64,000 bases of DNA from Rhyacophila brunnea (GCA_022495005.1 JAGYXB010001411.1:372001-436000), one strand, 5' to 3'; counted from the first letter of the stretch, positions 48,452 through 61,457 are shown. Numbers and translations are program-made. The notes: generated by a model not told the origin, from the sequence alone.

Positions 48452-49040
48452 AAATATTTAGGTATGTGGGTCAATAAGAAATGGGACCAGTCTCAGGAAA
48501 TAACAACTAGAATTGAGATCGCAAGGAGCGCCTTTCTCAAAATGAGATGCCTACTTAGCAATCGAGATCTTAACCTAGGTCTGAGACTGCGTATGATACG
48601 TTTTTATGTGCTCTCAATTCTTTTCTATGGAATGGTAGTATGGACGCTAAACCAAAAGATACCACGGAGACTTGAAGCTTTCGAGATGTGGCTGTATAGA
48701 CGCATCCTCAAAATTCCTTGGACTGACCGGGTGACAAATGTTGAAGTTCTTAATCGAATGGGGAAGGACCGAGAAGTTCTACGTAGTATCAAAACCAGGA
48801 AACTACAGTACCTCGGCCACATTATGAGAGGACAAAAATACAGCATTTCCTAACTTGTCATTCAAGGAAAGATCAATGGAAAGCGTAGCAGAGGACGGCG
48901 CCGCATTTCGTGGCTTAAGAACCTCCGTGATTAGTACGAGTGCAGCTCCACTGAATTGTTCCGGGTGGCAGACGATAAAGATAAGATTGCCTTGATGGTG
49001 GCCGACCTCCACTAGGGGATGGCTCAATAAGAAGGAGATT
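48452..49040 (+). pseudogene. RTE-like LINE, ORF2 C-terminus (5'-truncated, decayed)
   Basis: The open frame from 48452 reads KYLGMWVNKKWDQSQEITTR, IEIARSAFLKMRCLL, LRLRMIRFYVLSILFYGMVV and LEAFEMWLYRRILKIPWTDR, then NRMGKDREVLRSIKTRKLQY and LGHIMRG. That is the segment after the reverse-transcriptase palm in RTE-type ORF2 proteins (FEMWxYRRxLKIxWxDRVTN, LGHIMR). A TAA ends this frame at 48853. In another frame the protein continues LVIQGKINGKRSRGRRRISW and LKNLRD, then a stop and ELFRVADDKDKIALMVADLH. So there is at least one frameshift and one further stop. No catalytic RT motifs remain. Confidence 0.88.
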
Positions 49041-49084
49041 TAAATTGTGCTTTCTGAAATAATGTATTGTATACTATGTTCGTC

Positions 49085-49290
49085 GATAGGTTAAATAGCC
49101 CACAAAGAAAAAGACCTAGAAATACTTATGATGATGGGTAAAGTGAAGGGTTGGAGCAGGCGAAGAACATTTTTGCGATAGACAGACCAAATAAACAGTG
49201 CCACAGATTTTACTTCGACGAAGGCCCTTTGTGCTGATGAATGCCATGCGGGATGAAACAAAGTCGTGAAAAAGGTTATCAGACAAGCAA
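49085..49290 (+). pseudogene. Possible second LINE C-terminal remnant
   Basis: One frame reads GKVKGWSRRRTFLR, a stop, then ATDFTSTKALCADECHAG, loosely like the IKEWTG...A(T)xLxxxA region near the end of other insect LINE proteins. There is no supporting domain. Confidence 0.3.
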
Positions 49291-49381
49291 ATCATCTGGA
49301 TTACGGTTTTAAGTCATAAGGTTTTGATAAATAAGACAGTTGTATATTATGAGGTTTAAATATTAAAACTGAAATTTAAAA

Positions 49382-49921
49382 AGATTAAGTTGGATCGAGT
49401 CCACAATAGATTTCTTCGATTTCCGACAAATTTTCCGACTACTTTTATTCTAGTTATGCTATCAATGCAATTCTTGTCCACCTGAATGAGTGATTGATCT
49501 TTTAAAGAATTTATTTTTACTTCTTCGTGGGTTCATTTACATGCTGGCAAATAATTTTTCATGTTCCCACTAATACGGTCTTCATGATACCCCGTCGCAG
49601 GACGAATATGATGTTTCGTGATGCTGTGTATCGTGCGATTAACTTATTTGATGGCACCATAAAGGTTGATTTATTTTTTATTAACTATATCATATTTGTG
49701 GACATTTATACGTCCACAAATACGTGGACCTATAAATAAGTTAAATTTCTAATTGTATTTTTCATTTTACTTTAATATCTACATAAGCACATACTTTATT
49801 GTTATATTGGTTGTTATATGTAATTAAGTCATTTTTATGATTTGTATTTACTATATATTATGGCGCATTGGTCAATTACTGTAATACCATAATACTCTTT
49901 TCTAAATAAATAAATAAAGTA
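49382..49921 (+). mobile_element. LINE 3' end of the second family (plus strand, with 3' UTR)
   Basis: Matches 46488-46845 at nucleotide level (TCGAGTCCACAATAGATTTC, TATGCTATCAATGCAAT, TTACTTCTTCGTGGGTTCAT, TTGATGGCACC) and continues into a 3' UTR with ATGGCGCATTGGTCAATTAC and a TAAATAAATAAATAAA tail. The coding part is frameshifted: VFMIPRRRTNMMFRDAVYRA is readable at about 49575-49640. Confidence 0.8.
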
Positions 49922-50725
49922 GGTTTGCGTAATTTTTAAATTTAAATATTGGTTGTTTGAAAATTTGTTATCACTATTATTTTTATACTTAACTTAAAAA
50001 AAAACACTGTTGTCTCTAAAGGCAACTATAAAAATAGCCAATATATAAAATATTTTTGATTATACATTTAGAAAGAAAGATGAAGTTACAAGTATTGGAG
50101 GGTAGACTATTATGAAAGATCTTTAGTCTCATGTACGTGAATAGGAGCTGAAGATGTCACTACAATCATGATCTCTGTAAGCTCTTTCATGAGTCTGACG
50201 TCGTCAGATATATCAAAACCCAACGCCTGCAAAGGGGAAACTATATGACACGTATTAACAATCAACCACCATCAAAGCTTCTCACGTTTAGTAGACCGAA
50301 AAGAGAACGGAGGCATAGAAACCTACGATTTTTATTGCTTGATATCCTTGTATAAATAACCATGGAGAATAACAGCAGTAAACTTAGCAGAATGGAAAGA
50401 GTCATACTAAAGGTTGCTTGGGCATAAGTCAATTTATTTACATAAATATGATTAAGCATAGGCCTCTATAGCATTAATACAAAATAGAGTTAAGCATAAG
50501 CTCGCAAACATGGTGTCCACTGAACGAATGCGATAATTCGGTGTTTACCGAGATTACATGTAAATTGTACGTTAAACATTTCACCGTGTCACAGTACGGC
50601 GTGAGCTTTTTTATCGAAATGAGATGACCGTATACCATACGGTGCCCAATTTTATTAGATTCAATATGAACATTAATTCAATTTTCATAGCTGATTTTGG
50701 CAAAATTTATGAATTCAAGAATGAA
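49922..50725. other. Non-coding DNA, nothing recognised
   Basis: No domain in the short open frames and no shared repeat family of any length. Confidence 0.5.
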
Positions 50726-50965
50726 CACCTAACCTAACAAATAATCCAGAATATTGGGTATTTTAAAAAAATGTTTGCTGCTGGATTCCTATGAAGTGTA
50801 AACCGACAAGAACCGTGTTTTATTTAGACATGAATAATTTTATGTCAGTACTATACGACCCAAAGAGGTTGGATGGCCTTTTATATACAGCTATATATTT
50901 CCGATACAACATTTCACGTTGAAGTATGATACGGCGAACTGCATACGTACAAGTTTCCAGACACG
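50726..50965 (-). repeat. Dispersed repeat, one arm ending in TTAGG (copy 2)
   Basis: The reverse complement aligns with 26470-26704, from CGTGTCTGGAAACTTGTACG through GAAATGTTGTATCGGAAATA and TCCAACCTCTTTGGG to GGATTATTTGTTAGGTTAGG. Its inner 75 bp resembles the arm of the TTAGG-centred hairpins. Confidence 0.75.
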
Positions 50966-51202
50966 GATTCCCGAGGGAAAATTGGGGAAAAAATGACCGA
51001 AAAGCCACCCCAAGGTACATTAAATATATTCAATATTAATTTTAGTTAGAATTACGTAGCAGCAAAGAACAAAGAATCGAAAAGAGTTTAAAGAGATTGA
51101 GGAAACCTTCATCCAGCTGTGGATTAAAATAGATTTTTAACGATTTTGTGCACTATAAAAGATTTTGTAAAATTTCTTAATAAAATGTACCTATATGAAA
51201 TA

Positions 51203-51633
51203 ATTACAAAATAAAAAGAACTTGTTATATACAACGTTTTTAAATTTTTTGTTGAATCATATAAACTTGACTTGACTAGTTTAAACGATCAAAAAAAAAA
51301 TGTACTTGGTAGAAATACTGACATTTTGACACATGATTTTGACACTTCATAGTAACGTATATAATAATAGTAAAGTATATATTAATATTAATAATTTAGT
51401 TGCAAGGACCCACTTAGCAACCAATAATAGTTTTATTTTTTACGGATTTCTTCCGAAATAACTTTTCATACAAAACAGAATTAACTGAAAAGACATTGGC
51501 ATCGTGTTCTGATATATTCTAAATGTTTCAAATGTCTAGCTATTCGGGAAGTTAGTTAAAAATCGATTGCAAGATTTGTACTGGATAAACAACCACCGGA
51601 CAAATAAGAATACGACCTAATAAAAACGTTGTA
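51203..51633. mobile_element. TIR element, uninterrupted copy (family with 14326-17508)
   Basis: A perfect 13-bp inverted pair TACAACGTTTTTA (51230-51242) and its complement (51621-51633) bounds about 400 bp. The flanking 27 bp on the left (AATTACAAAATAAAAAGAAC) is also shared with the other copy, so the repeat may be larger than the TIR pair. There is no open frame. Position 51226-51231 corresponds to the insertion point of the 2.75-kb element in the other copy. Confidence 0.75.
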
Positions 51634-52459
51634 AAATATTAATACTTGTGTGAAATTCTTTCATTAAGCTACAGTAACCGCCGAATCTTTCTTTAAGTAT
51701 GCAATCATATTTATATAAAGCCGTCTAGAAAATACAAATTTCTGTCAAAGTTATTCTATGTAGCACGTTATTTTATGGAACCAACGTGTGCTACGTTTTT
51801 CTCGTAGTGATTTTGAAATGGCGTTTGCCGGGTTGTCATCCGCGGAATAAACGAAAAAATGTTATTACCGTAAAGGTAAATCTCGTAATGTCAGCTCGTT
51901 TGACAGATGATGCGTACTTGATGTCATATCAGATTGAACTTGTTAGCGTATTAATGGTTTTCCAAATTAACGCAATGACACAGTAATGTAAACTAGATTT
52001 TTTCCACTGTGAAAATAACTTATTAATAACATAAAAGATATTGATATTATTAAGAATATGTTCTAAAAAATATTTCAAAAATTTGTGGCCGTTGAAAGTT
52101 GTGGAGATTGAAAATTCACCCAAAATAATTGTGGTTAATCTTTCGCAGAGAGTACCTTAATTTTTGTAATTAAGAACTAAAGTTGAATTTACTAGAACAG
52201 TTTTAAATCAACAAAGAATTATACAAAAATAATACCAAAATAATAAGAAAATTCATAAAAAATCATTATTTGCTAATCGCTGTTGTTGGCTTAAATTTAG
52301 CATGAAATTTAAATACATAGTAATGTCAAGTGGATTATATCTGCTAATTTATATGTACCTACTAAACATGGACCAATTAAATTATTTATAATGGTAATGC
52401 ATTAAGCCTCATGGGCATGGAATGAGTCATATTCACGGAAACAATTCACAATAATCTGC
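51634..52459. other. Non-coding DNA, nothing recognised
   Basis: The 66-codon frame at 51786-51986 has no recognisable domain. A short inverted pair GTAGCAC/GTGCTAC flanks its start. Confidence 0.45.
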
Positions 52460-52842
52460 TTAAGGCTTATACCTCAGTTGAGGCATGGTATAAAAAGATC
52501 GTGGCTAGGCGATGCGTGGATTTCGGATCGCGGGTGCAAATGACGCATGTCAAACGAAATATAATTTGTCATATAAATCCAACATGCGTCCATTTAATGT
52601 TCTGTTTATCGTTCTATGAGTAACAATAATAATATATTCATTGACATGTTTTCTTTTTAAAGTAAATGGGTAACGTTTTTAGTCATCTTTACACGATCTA
52701 AGAATTAATACCCCCGTCGCCATCACGAAACAAATTGACGTATTCACACCTCGACGTTCGGTCTCCGAGTGCCAGCGAGTCTAAAATTTCGTCGCGCCTA
52801 TAGTTGAAAATTATTTGCCATTTCACTGAAGTATCGCCTTAA
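52460..52842 (+). mobile_element. TTAAGGC-ended MITE family, copy 3 (best preserved ends)
   Basis: The left end TTAAGGCTTATACCTCAGTT and the complement of the right end TTAAGGCGATACTTCAGTGA give clear inverted termini. The ends begin with TTAA, which is either part of the TIR or a TTAA/TTA-type target duplication; the sequence alone cannot separate these. No coding capacity in 383 bp. Confidence 0.85.
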
Positions 52843-54584
52843 AAGTATATTAATATGATTCACAAGTAAATAAGTATTGGTCTTTAATAAGTTAATATAA
52901 TATATTTTAACATGTATGAGAGTAAATTTTTTTAAAACTAATATGGTTTCCAAGTAAGTAGATATTATTCTAACTATCTCAGAGGGAAAATAAATAATCT
53001 ATTAATAAAAATATGTAGAATGTCTGCAATTCGTATTGCCGTTTAAATAAAATAAAATTTCTAAAGATTTTCTTAGTTGATTTAAAAGCATACCAATCCT
53101 CTACGCAGTAGGTCTACGCCGTAGAGACTACGCTATAGAAGCTACGGCACGGAGATTATAAACACGTAGCCTCTTACCGCTGAGTTATTATAAGACAAAG
53201 CAGGTAGAGATTACCGAGTCACACTCTGAGTGAAATATCTCATATAAATTCAAAAACGTTCGCCTGGTCCCGCGCCGAGGATGATTTCAAAAGATTAAAA
53301 GGAAAAACTTTTAATTAACGGCGTCGATGTCAAAACGGAACGCGCCGCGACGCCATTCAGGAGCGCCGAACAATCGCACGGCTGGCGGAAGACGCGAGTA
53401 GATGGGGTGGCGCTCGACCTCTAGATGTAGGGTTACGAATATGTGAGTCGCATACTTAGTAATGCTTAGTGAAAAAATCTTCCTTTCAGAATAAACTCAA
53501 GGGATCACGAATCTTCAAACGTTATTAAAGCTGTTTTAAAAAAATATCTCAAACGTTTTTAAAATATTATTAAAGTAAAAAGTTTTTTTAAGACAATTTA
53601 ACATCTTCGTTCTTCAAAATCGTACTGTAATAATTTAATTAAAATGTGACAAAACCCAAAAGGTCATACTTCATTTTCAGCAAAGCCAGCGGGTGCGTCA
53701 GGATAGATAAATTTCTCCGTTAAGTGATCGCGTTAACGTATTTTCACGCTTTCAATCTTTGCTACATAATATATACACGGCATCTTCATTTCGTTGTTAA
53801 CATATGTTATTGACTGTATACGAGGCTACGATTTATCTTAACAAAGTGTTGTGGAAATTCATTTTTCAATACTGACAAGAATTTTTAATGTTTAATAAGC
53901 CGTAAAATAAATTGATATTTCCGACATAATTATAGAATAATAACGGAGTGTTAAGTTACTAAAATACATCTCGTTAATTTATCAAAACCTATTTACAAAC
54001 AATATACAATATTTTTTTAAAATCTATATTATGTATTATTATAACTGAATGCAATATGAATAATTTATTTAAGTGCACTTTTAGTTTTCTTGGGACTAAA
54101 ATTGGCTGTAATTTTGATTTATCTTATTTTAAGGGCGCTACCTATTATATAAACACATACTATGCTTTGAATTTAAATAAATATCAATATTTTTATGAGA
54201 GAATTCAACGTAGAATGTTGATAAAAATGCAGATAATTTATTGTTTTAAATTGTTTTTTCCTGAAAATAAATAATGTATTGACGGCAGTATGAATAATCA
54301 ACTAGTTTTTATATTTTCAAATTGCCGAATGATAGGTTTTGAACAATGGAGAATTGAGGTATCTGGATATATATTAATGTTATCACTCATTGAAAGAATA
54401 TTTTGAGTTTTGCAACCACTGGGACCACGGATGTTAGTTTGTTAATATTTGAAACAATTTCTTTGATTAAAAACTAAAGATTATGAATTGTGGTCTCGGT
54501 TGGCGCGTGTTTTCGTTAAAAATTCAACGCAGGTCTTTTAATTTTATTTAAGAAATAACACAGTTTAATATCTTTGTTAATACT
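52843..54584. other. Non-coding DNA with a CpG-rich island at about 53250-53430
   Basis: The island holds GTCCCGCGCCGAGG, ACGGCGTCGATGTC, GGAACGCGCCGCGACGCC and TGGCGGAAGACGCGAG, far richer in CG than the window average. It has no open frame and matches no other segment here. A CTACGC/CTACG-rich patch precedes it at 53100-53160. Confidence 0.5.
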
Positions 54585-54705
54585 TTGGACGCTGAAGACG
54601 CACATGCGCGTAATGACCAGACGGCCGATCGATGTAATTAACGTGCATTTTAAAGGTGCTAATTAAAATCTCATTATATAGTCAGCAGCGAATGAGTTAT
54701 TTATT
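54585..54705. repeat. Dispersed 120-bp repeat (inverse copy at 36840-36959)
   Basis: AATACTTTGGACGCTGAAGA, then GCGCGTAATGACCAG and CGATCGATGTAATTAACGTG, is the complement of the 36.9-kb copy with scattered changes. Confidence 0.75.
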
Positions 54706-55961
54706 TTAATATTTATTTAAAAAATACCAATTCTGTTTTCACGATCAAATTGGTGAGATACCAGTAAAAGTTTCTAAGATAAATATATTAATTTAGGACC
54801 ATAATTAATCTCCCAATTTTTTACATGCCAATAATCGGATATATACGTCCACAAATGCTTCTTCTTTGGCATTCTTTATCGGAATTCGATCAGTGTACTA
54901 GTGAATCAAAAATAATAGTGGGATCATATCTCCCTACTACGATGGGAAAAATGAAACTGAGGACAGTATAATTATATTTATCTATCCGTCTATAACGCAG
55001 CGCAATACAGTCAACTGTACACACTTACACCCTCTATGTCTGTACATCTAATATAATGTTGACTGGTTGCACTGCTACCTGGTATATTTTCTAGTATATT
55101 TATATATTAACTAGCAAAACCAGTTAGCGACAAAGTACACAAAACTTTAGAAGCACCGAAACATAAAGTTTGACAGTTATGTAATTAATAATTTTATATG
55201 TATGTAAAAGTGGTCGATGGTGTGGTAGATGAAAGACGATCGTGGTTATTCGTGATGATGGAGGAGTGAGAGTTTATTTATGGTTTCATAAGTACAAGTG
55301 TACAATCGTTACAATATAACAGAGGTAAGTGTTATTTTCCGAGGTACTAAGTTCTCTAGCAAGATACAAGTTTACCAAGTGAATATTTCTGAGAATCTCT
55401 GTAAGTGTTAAATTTATGAAATTGCTTTCGAGAGTGTTAAAAAATCAACAGTGTGACGATTAGTTAAGATATTGGTGTAATACCGAAAACGTTTTCGATA
55501 ATGGTATGAATGATTATTATAATGTGATATGTATATTGGTTACCCCATGCCTATTTGACTCTGGCATCACCGGCCGTCAGCGCGATATTCTTTACATTAC
55601 CACCCTCCGCCATTTTGTTTCGTCTTCAATGGACGCAAATGAAAAGGTCGAGGGGGTGGAAAATCCTTAAAAGCTCTAAACGGATGGAAGATCAAATAGA
55701 ATTTTCCAATTCCGCCCCTGTCAAAAACTTTTTTTGCATTATCTTCGAAATTGCCGCGCTATCAACGAGAACTGTGCCATTCCACATCTGTTTTATGGCC
55801 CCGCACGCGTTGAAATACCTCATATCACACTGGCATCAACCATTCGACAACGAAACATAACCTTTCTTTTAGCGTTAAAAATATTAAAATAAACACACAT
55901 AAATAATTCAAGCAATAAATAATTATGGAACATCTAAGAATGTGTGTTTTTAGTTACATAT
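54706..55961. other. Mostly non-coding; unexplained 101-codon frame at 55555-55860
   Basis: The plus frame at 55555-55860 stays open for 101 codons in sequence that is GC-richer than its flanks and not repeated in the window. The product has no domain I recognise. It could be a conserved non-coding segment, an exon or chance. At 55240-55420 there are loose similarities to 8130-8350. Confidence 0.35.
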
Positions 55962-56337
55962 TTAAAGCGTCAATTACATTGAACTTCTTTACGAGCTGTT
56001 TGTTGGCGAAATTAAAAGCGGGCGATTCAGCTACTGCGATTTGATGATTACACACAAAACTTTCCATTCGCTGAAAAGCCACAAGTCAGCGACTATTTTG
56101 ACAGAACGTAGTTCGTTTTTTTACCGGGAGGTTGCTACTGCGCTCTACTGCGCAGACGCAGTAGGCCCACACGCCGGCGTGTGGCGTGTAAAGTTGACCG
56201 GCTTTCAACTTTTCTCGTTAGAGTGTTTACAACTTGCTTGTTAGCTTGTTCGATGATTACACTGGGCGACTTTACAGGCAGATTATAAATTCGCAAACAA
56301 ACAGCTCGTAAGGAATCTTAATGTAATTGACGCTTAA
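55962..56337. mobile_element. MITE-like element with 48-bp TIRs and internal palindromes
   Basis: The left end TTAAAGCGTCAATTACATTG with TTACGAGCTGTTTGTTGGCG is mirrored by the right end, whose complement reads TTAAGCGTCAATTACATTAA with TTACGAGCTGTTTGTTTGCG. The GC-rich middle holds CCACACGCCGGCGTGTGG, a perfect palindrome, and CTACTGCGCAGACGCAGTAG, a near-perfect one. There is no credible gene: the 67-codon frame at 56041-56244 runs through the palindromes. Only one copy is in the window. Confidence 0.85.
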
Positions 56338-56540
56338 GTAATAATCAAGGAACCTAGGATTCAATACAATATACATATTGTATTCATACGAGTGACCAAA
56401 TTGTGTAAATCGACTTTAAAGTAAAATAAATATTGTAAACTCTACATAAATATTATCAAGATTCTGTAAAAAGAGTCGTATTTTAAAATAATTCATTATA
56501 AATATTGTCAGAAAAAATATTTGTATTTCTTTACGTTTTA

Positions 56541-57340
56541 TTAAGGGCGGACGTGCTCAGCGTGGGTCAAAATGGAGATTTTTTTCTATTTTCAAAGCAT
56601 GATCCTGGACATACCTTAAATGTTGTAGATAATCTATTTATATAATTTTGAAGCCTTATTATCTGTTATATTTATTTTAAACATTTGATGACTGCATAAA
56701 GTATTTTTATTACATAAAATAGTATTCTTTTAAACCCCTCGCTCTAATGTTTTAGAATATAGTCATATTTCAGTACATAAATGTGCAGTGGTGTTAATAT
56801 TTTTTAAATTCGTTAATTTTTAAACGCATTTAAAAAACCATTAGTAAAATTAATGTTAACATTATATAGTGAAATATTTATGATAAAAAATTATATTGAT
56901 AATCTCTGTGATCCCAAATTTGACAAGAATTAGGCATTTTATTATTCAAAAAATGGGCAAGATTTACACATTTAAAGATAATTCTAAAGATACTTATTAT
57001 AAGCTATGTCTTTGACTATTCAAGTGTGATAAACATCCTACGAATAATGATTGATTTATAATAATTATTAACCTAAGAATAAGGTAGTGTTTTTTTGAAA
57101 TACGCCATTTCTTTTGGCATTCCCCAGTGGTTAAGCTACAACATATGGCCGTAGCCATAAATTGACCAACTATAATTGAAGTAGGGAGTAAAATGATGTT
57201 AACGCGCGTGTTTGAACATGTACATAATAAAACGGTAGCCTGTTAAGCGGTTCAGGTTCAAACACGCGCGTTAACATCATTTTACTCCCAAAAATCTTAA
57301 CACCACTGCACATTTATGTACTGAAATATGACTATATTTT
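56541..57340 (+). repeat. Long-arm foldback element, left arm plus hairpin (copy A4)
   Basis: Starts TTAAGGGCGGACGTGCTCAG and GTGGGTCAAAATGG, runs the full left arm to the hairpin at 57184-57289 (GAGTAAAATGATGTTAACGC and its inverse). It then enters a heavily deleted right arm (AAAAATCTTAACACCACTGC) that fades at about 57340. Confidence 0.85.
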
Positions 57341-60300
57341 ACATTACTATAAGTAACCAACTAGAATTTGTTGCAGTATTTGAAATAAGAATACTGATAG
57401 CTTTATAATATACAGTTTTACAATATTATTTACGTTTGAATATTTATGTGGTGATGTATTTACATGTAAACTGTGCGTTAAAAATCATTGGACTCGAAAT
57501 CATTAAAAATATATTATTATAAAAGATTATTAGCTGAAAGTAAACAAGTACATAGTAAGATTATTGTAGATAGGAGCTTTTTCTTCTTGTATAAAGTAAT
57601 ATTGAACTGAACTGGTTTTAGATGAAGTCCTTTGTGAAAAAATCCGATAAAATTATTGAAAAGATGTATCTGCCGGAGTTCATCTTTCGCTAGAACGTGA
57701 TAAGTAACAGATTTTTACGCTCACAATATAATATTATCAGCAAGAGATCGTTTTGGTTTGATATTGCTACTTTAAAATAAAAAAAAAAGTTTTGATAAAT
57801 CTTTATTTCTCGACATTATACAGTAATGAGAAATTTTGATGAAAATGGTTTTCAGAAATATAGGTTGAATAATATAAATATATATTTTTGATTGAAGTAG
57901 AATTCTGTTATACTGGTTTTAAATTATATAATGATAATCGTATACTTCCACTGTTATCACTATAGGTACGTACGTTAGCCCAGTTAGTAGGGCAGTCGTC
58001 TTTTGAAGTCGTGGGTCGTAGAATCTATCATGCGGCTATCAAGCAAATACGTGTTACTTTTTTAATGTGTGCAAAATTCAGTGATGCAAAAACTCAATAG
58101 ATTAAGTAAATGGCTTGGTAAAGATACTTTATATAAAATTATCTTCATAGGGATTCATATTATGTTTTGCGTGTTTGATAGAGTCCAATGTTTATAACAA
58201 ATAATCACAATCTCAATAGACACTGAGATAGTGATAACACTGACAACTGGGTTATATTTCAATAGGCAATAAGGTCAGGTAACATAGTATGGCAATTTGT
58301 TCTGGTGCATACAAAATAATAATCATACACACTTAATACATTACTGACATGCATTTTGAAAAATATCTATAAAATTTAATTATTGCTTTTTAGGCAGGAG
58401 TTAGTTAACAAAATTTAGTTGGTATCACTACTTATTAGATTCTCGTCGCTTCACCCGCGGACTTTTCCGGGTTCATTCCCCATACCCAGGCTATTTGGGT
58501 CTAGTAATAAATACTAAACCTGCAGTTATACCTATTGTCGAACAAGAACTTCTTGTCTACGTGTTATAACTGTGAATTATCAACCCTCTTCAATGCTGTT
58601 AATCGCACTTCCGTTTTCAAATAAGGAACGCCCCCAAATATATCATTTCATTTTACGCTCGCGTAGTGTATGGAACAATTTACGTAATTTGAAGCTTTTT
58701 ATAATAAAATATGTCTAAAATGACCAGGATTGATGTTAAAATTATTATTAGTAAAATTTTAGTTTATTGCGAAGAAGAAAAAGAGTCGCATCTAAAAAAA
58801 GATGCCATGACAGGTCACTGAGAAGTCTTCTATAATATAACACTACAGCAACTTCCTGGACTTCTTGTCATCGGATTATAGGAATTATTGCAAGTTATCA
58901 CATCAAATTATTGCAATTATCCCACAAGTAGTTATCATCAAGTAATTATTAGCATCGTTAATGTCCAGTAATGTCGTCCACGCTATTTTGTCTTTTAGAC
59001 ATGCCGCAGCATCAAACTATTAAGTACAACAAACATTGGATTCATAAGTACCACGGGTATTTCGGTGGCAATATGACTTGTGTGTCGTAAAAAACTGAGA
59101 AGAGTAAAGCCAACCCGCTGAGAAGACTGTGCAACAACCAAATAATCCGGTACCAAAGAAGAGAAAGAAGAAGCAATATTCTATTCACCTATATAATTTG
59201 AATTTCTTCCATTCCTGGAGAGTGGGTCCGGATCCGACAACTCCTCTATTCAAAAGTTACAATAATTATTATTGACCAATACTATTTTAAAATTAAAAAA
59301 CGCCGTTAGTTTTTCACGATGAAAATTTCATTACATATTATGGATAAAAATAATGCATCGATTCATTCAATTCGTCGTACTAATTGTATTGTTTTGCATG
59401 TTGAACAAATTTTCATTTAAAAATATTTTTTTTACACATTAATGATCATTTATATATATTTATTTATATAACCAGTAGAACTGAAAATATTGCATAAATA
59501 GTGTACTTAATTATTTATTATAATATACGACAGCATTATATTTACAGAGTTCCGCCAGCCAATATAATAATTAATGTTATTTTACAATGAAAATTACAAA
59601 ATTATATAAGTAAACAGGAGCGGTACTACATTAAGGATTCATAGGGACCATCCCCACATCATTATCATGTCAAATATACACGTCCGATATTTTTATCATT
59701 GTCCTATTTCATTACATGATTAAATGAATTATTTAATTTATTTTATCAATCTAAATCCTTCGCAATTTTATAGAGATATTTTTTATTATTATACAAATAA
59801 ATAAAGCAATAATTGTAAATTTTGTAACAACATAATGATGATTACGAGGTACTCGTATTAAAATAATTAATTAAATTATATACGCCCTATTTCACTGTGA
59901 TACATATGTACAAATTAAGAAATCTATGGCGTCTATTTTTCATAACAAATCTCGTTCTACAAAGGATGTGAATGCAATAGAGTTAGTATACGCATACTGG
60001 GGAGTGAATCTAATGACCCCTAGGTGAGTAAAAATGATCGTTGTTTAAAACTGACAAGGGAAAGTCGATAATAATAATCATTATTAATTAAGTTAATATT
60101 TTTAAGCGCGCTACTTAGATGAGACTAAGTAACGAATCAGATAATCATATTATTTATGCTGAAAAATTATTCATTTTCTCATTAATAAAATCATATTTTT
60201 ATAAGTAGCTTGGTACATAATGTATAATATGTGAAAGTAAATAGGTATTTATGTTTAATAATTATTGTTTAAACCCCACCACCTACAAAGTCGTGGAGCC

Positions 60301-61457
60301 GCCATAGTTAGTAAATAAACAGATATGTTTTTTAATATTGTGTATTGAATAAAAAAATGTTAAAATTAACCACCTAATTAATAATATCGTTTCATTAATT
60401 ATTTAGTAAAAAAAATGCAAATATTCATATTTTAATTGCCTAGGAAGAAATATTGGAGTACCTAAGTAATGTTATTATGAAAATTAATGGCAAATACCAG
60501 ATGTCAAAATGACATTCTATGTTGGTTTTATCGGAAAGATTTAACATTTGAATAAACAGCAATTTCCGGGTAAAACGATATAAATTATAAATGTCAGAAA
60601 TGATAATAATTATTAATTCGTACCTGAGTAGGTACCGGAAAAGGAAATTAATATAAGCGAAAAGTTTGCGTTCTTTGCAAAGCACTTATACGGCAGTAAA
60701 GATGTGACACAGCAGGATTTTTATGACGCCAATAAAAAATGATATCTCGTAAAAAAAATGATTACACTCACTAACTTTATTTCTCATTATAACCTTGCGT
60801 TTTACTATTCTAAGTGTATATACATTTCTTATCCTACTTAAGGTCATGATAATAGTAAAAAAATTAAGAATATCTGATAATATGTTAGAATAAGTACTTT
60901 AAAGGAAAGCTATTTGTTTATTATGGTGTCCTATTTTCCCTCATAGTATGAATAATATAAAATGTTATTACTTTGAATATTTTCATTCATACAAAAGTTT
61001 ATAATACATCCATATTTATCGATTCTCTTTAATTGAACACGCGCATTATACATTTTAATGGAAGTGCAAGTACTTTAAGAATATTTATTTTAATTTTAAG
61101 AGAACTCGTCGTTGATTATGAATATAAACGAAATTAAAAAAAAAACGCTTCAGTCGCGAGATTATTAGTTAATTTTGTTGTAATTAGGTAGGGTATATAT
61201 ATAGGACATTGGCTACGTTCTATGTTTATGTATCTTTCTGAGGAGTTCCATATTATTGATATATTTATGTTTTCACTCATTTTAGAAACTTATTTTTATG
61301 GAAACTTCTATAATTAATGGTTATTTATATTACTTATATAAATATAACGTTTAAGTATATAATATTTCATCACTATAACAATCTTGTTGTAAGTAAAGAG
61401 CATTTTTTTAAATCTAAGGCTTTAATAAAATTACAACTCAATTTAGAGTTAAAGTTA
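57341..61457. other. Non-coding DNA with repeat fragments
   Basis: A tRNA-like patch at 57967-58025 (GTACGTTAGCCCAGTTAGTA, then GTGGGTCGTAGAATC) may be a SINE head. At 58436-58500 the motif CGTCGCTTCACCCGCGGAC resembles the GCTTCGCCCGCGG start of a common class of insect dispersed repeats. Otherwise AT-rich and stop-dense, with no gene recognised. Confidence 0.4.
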
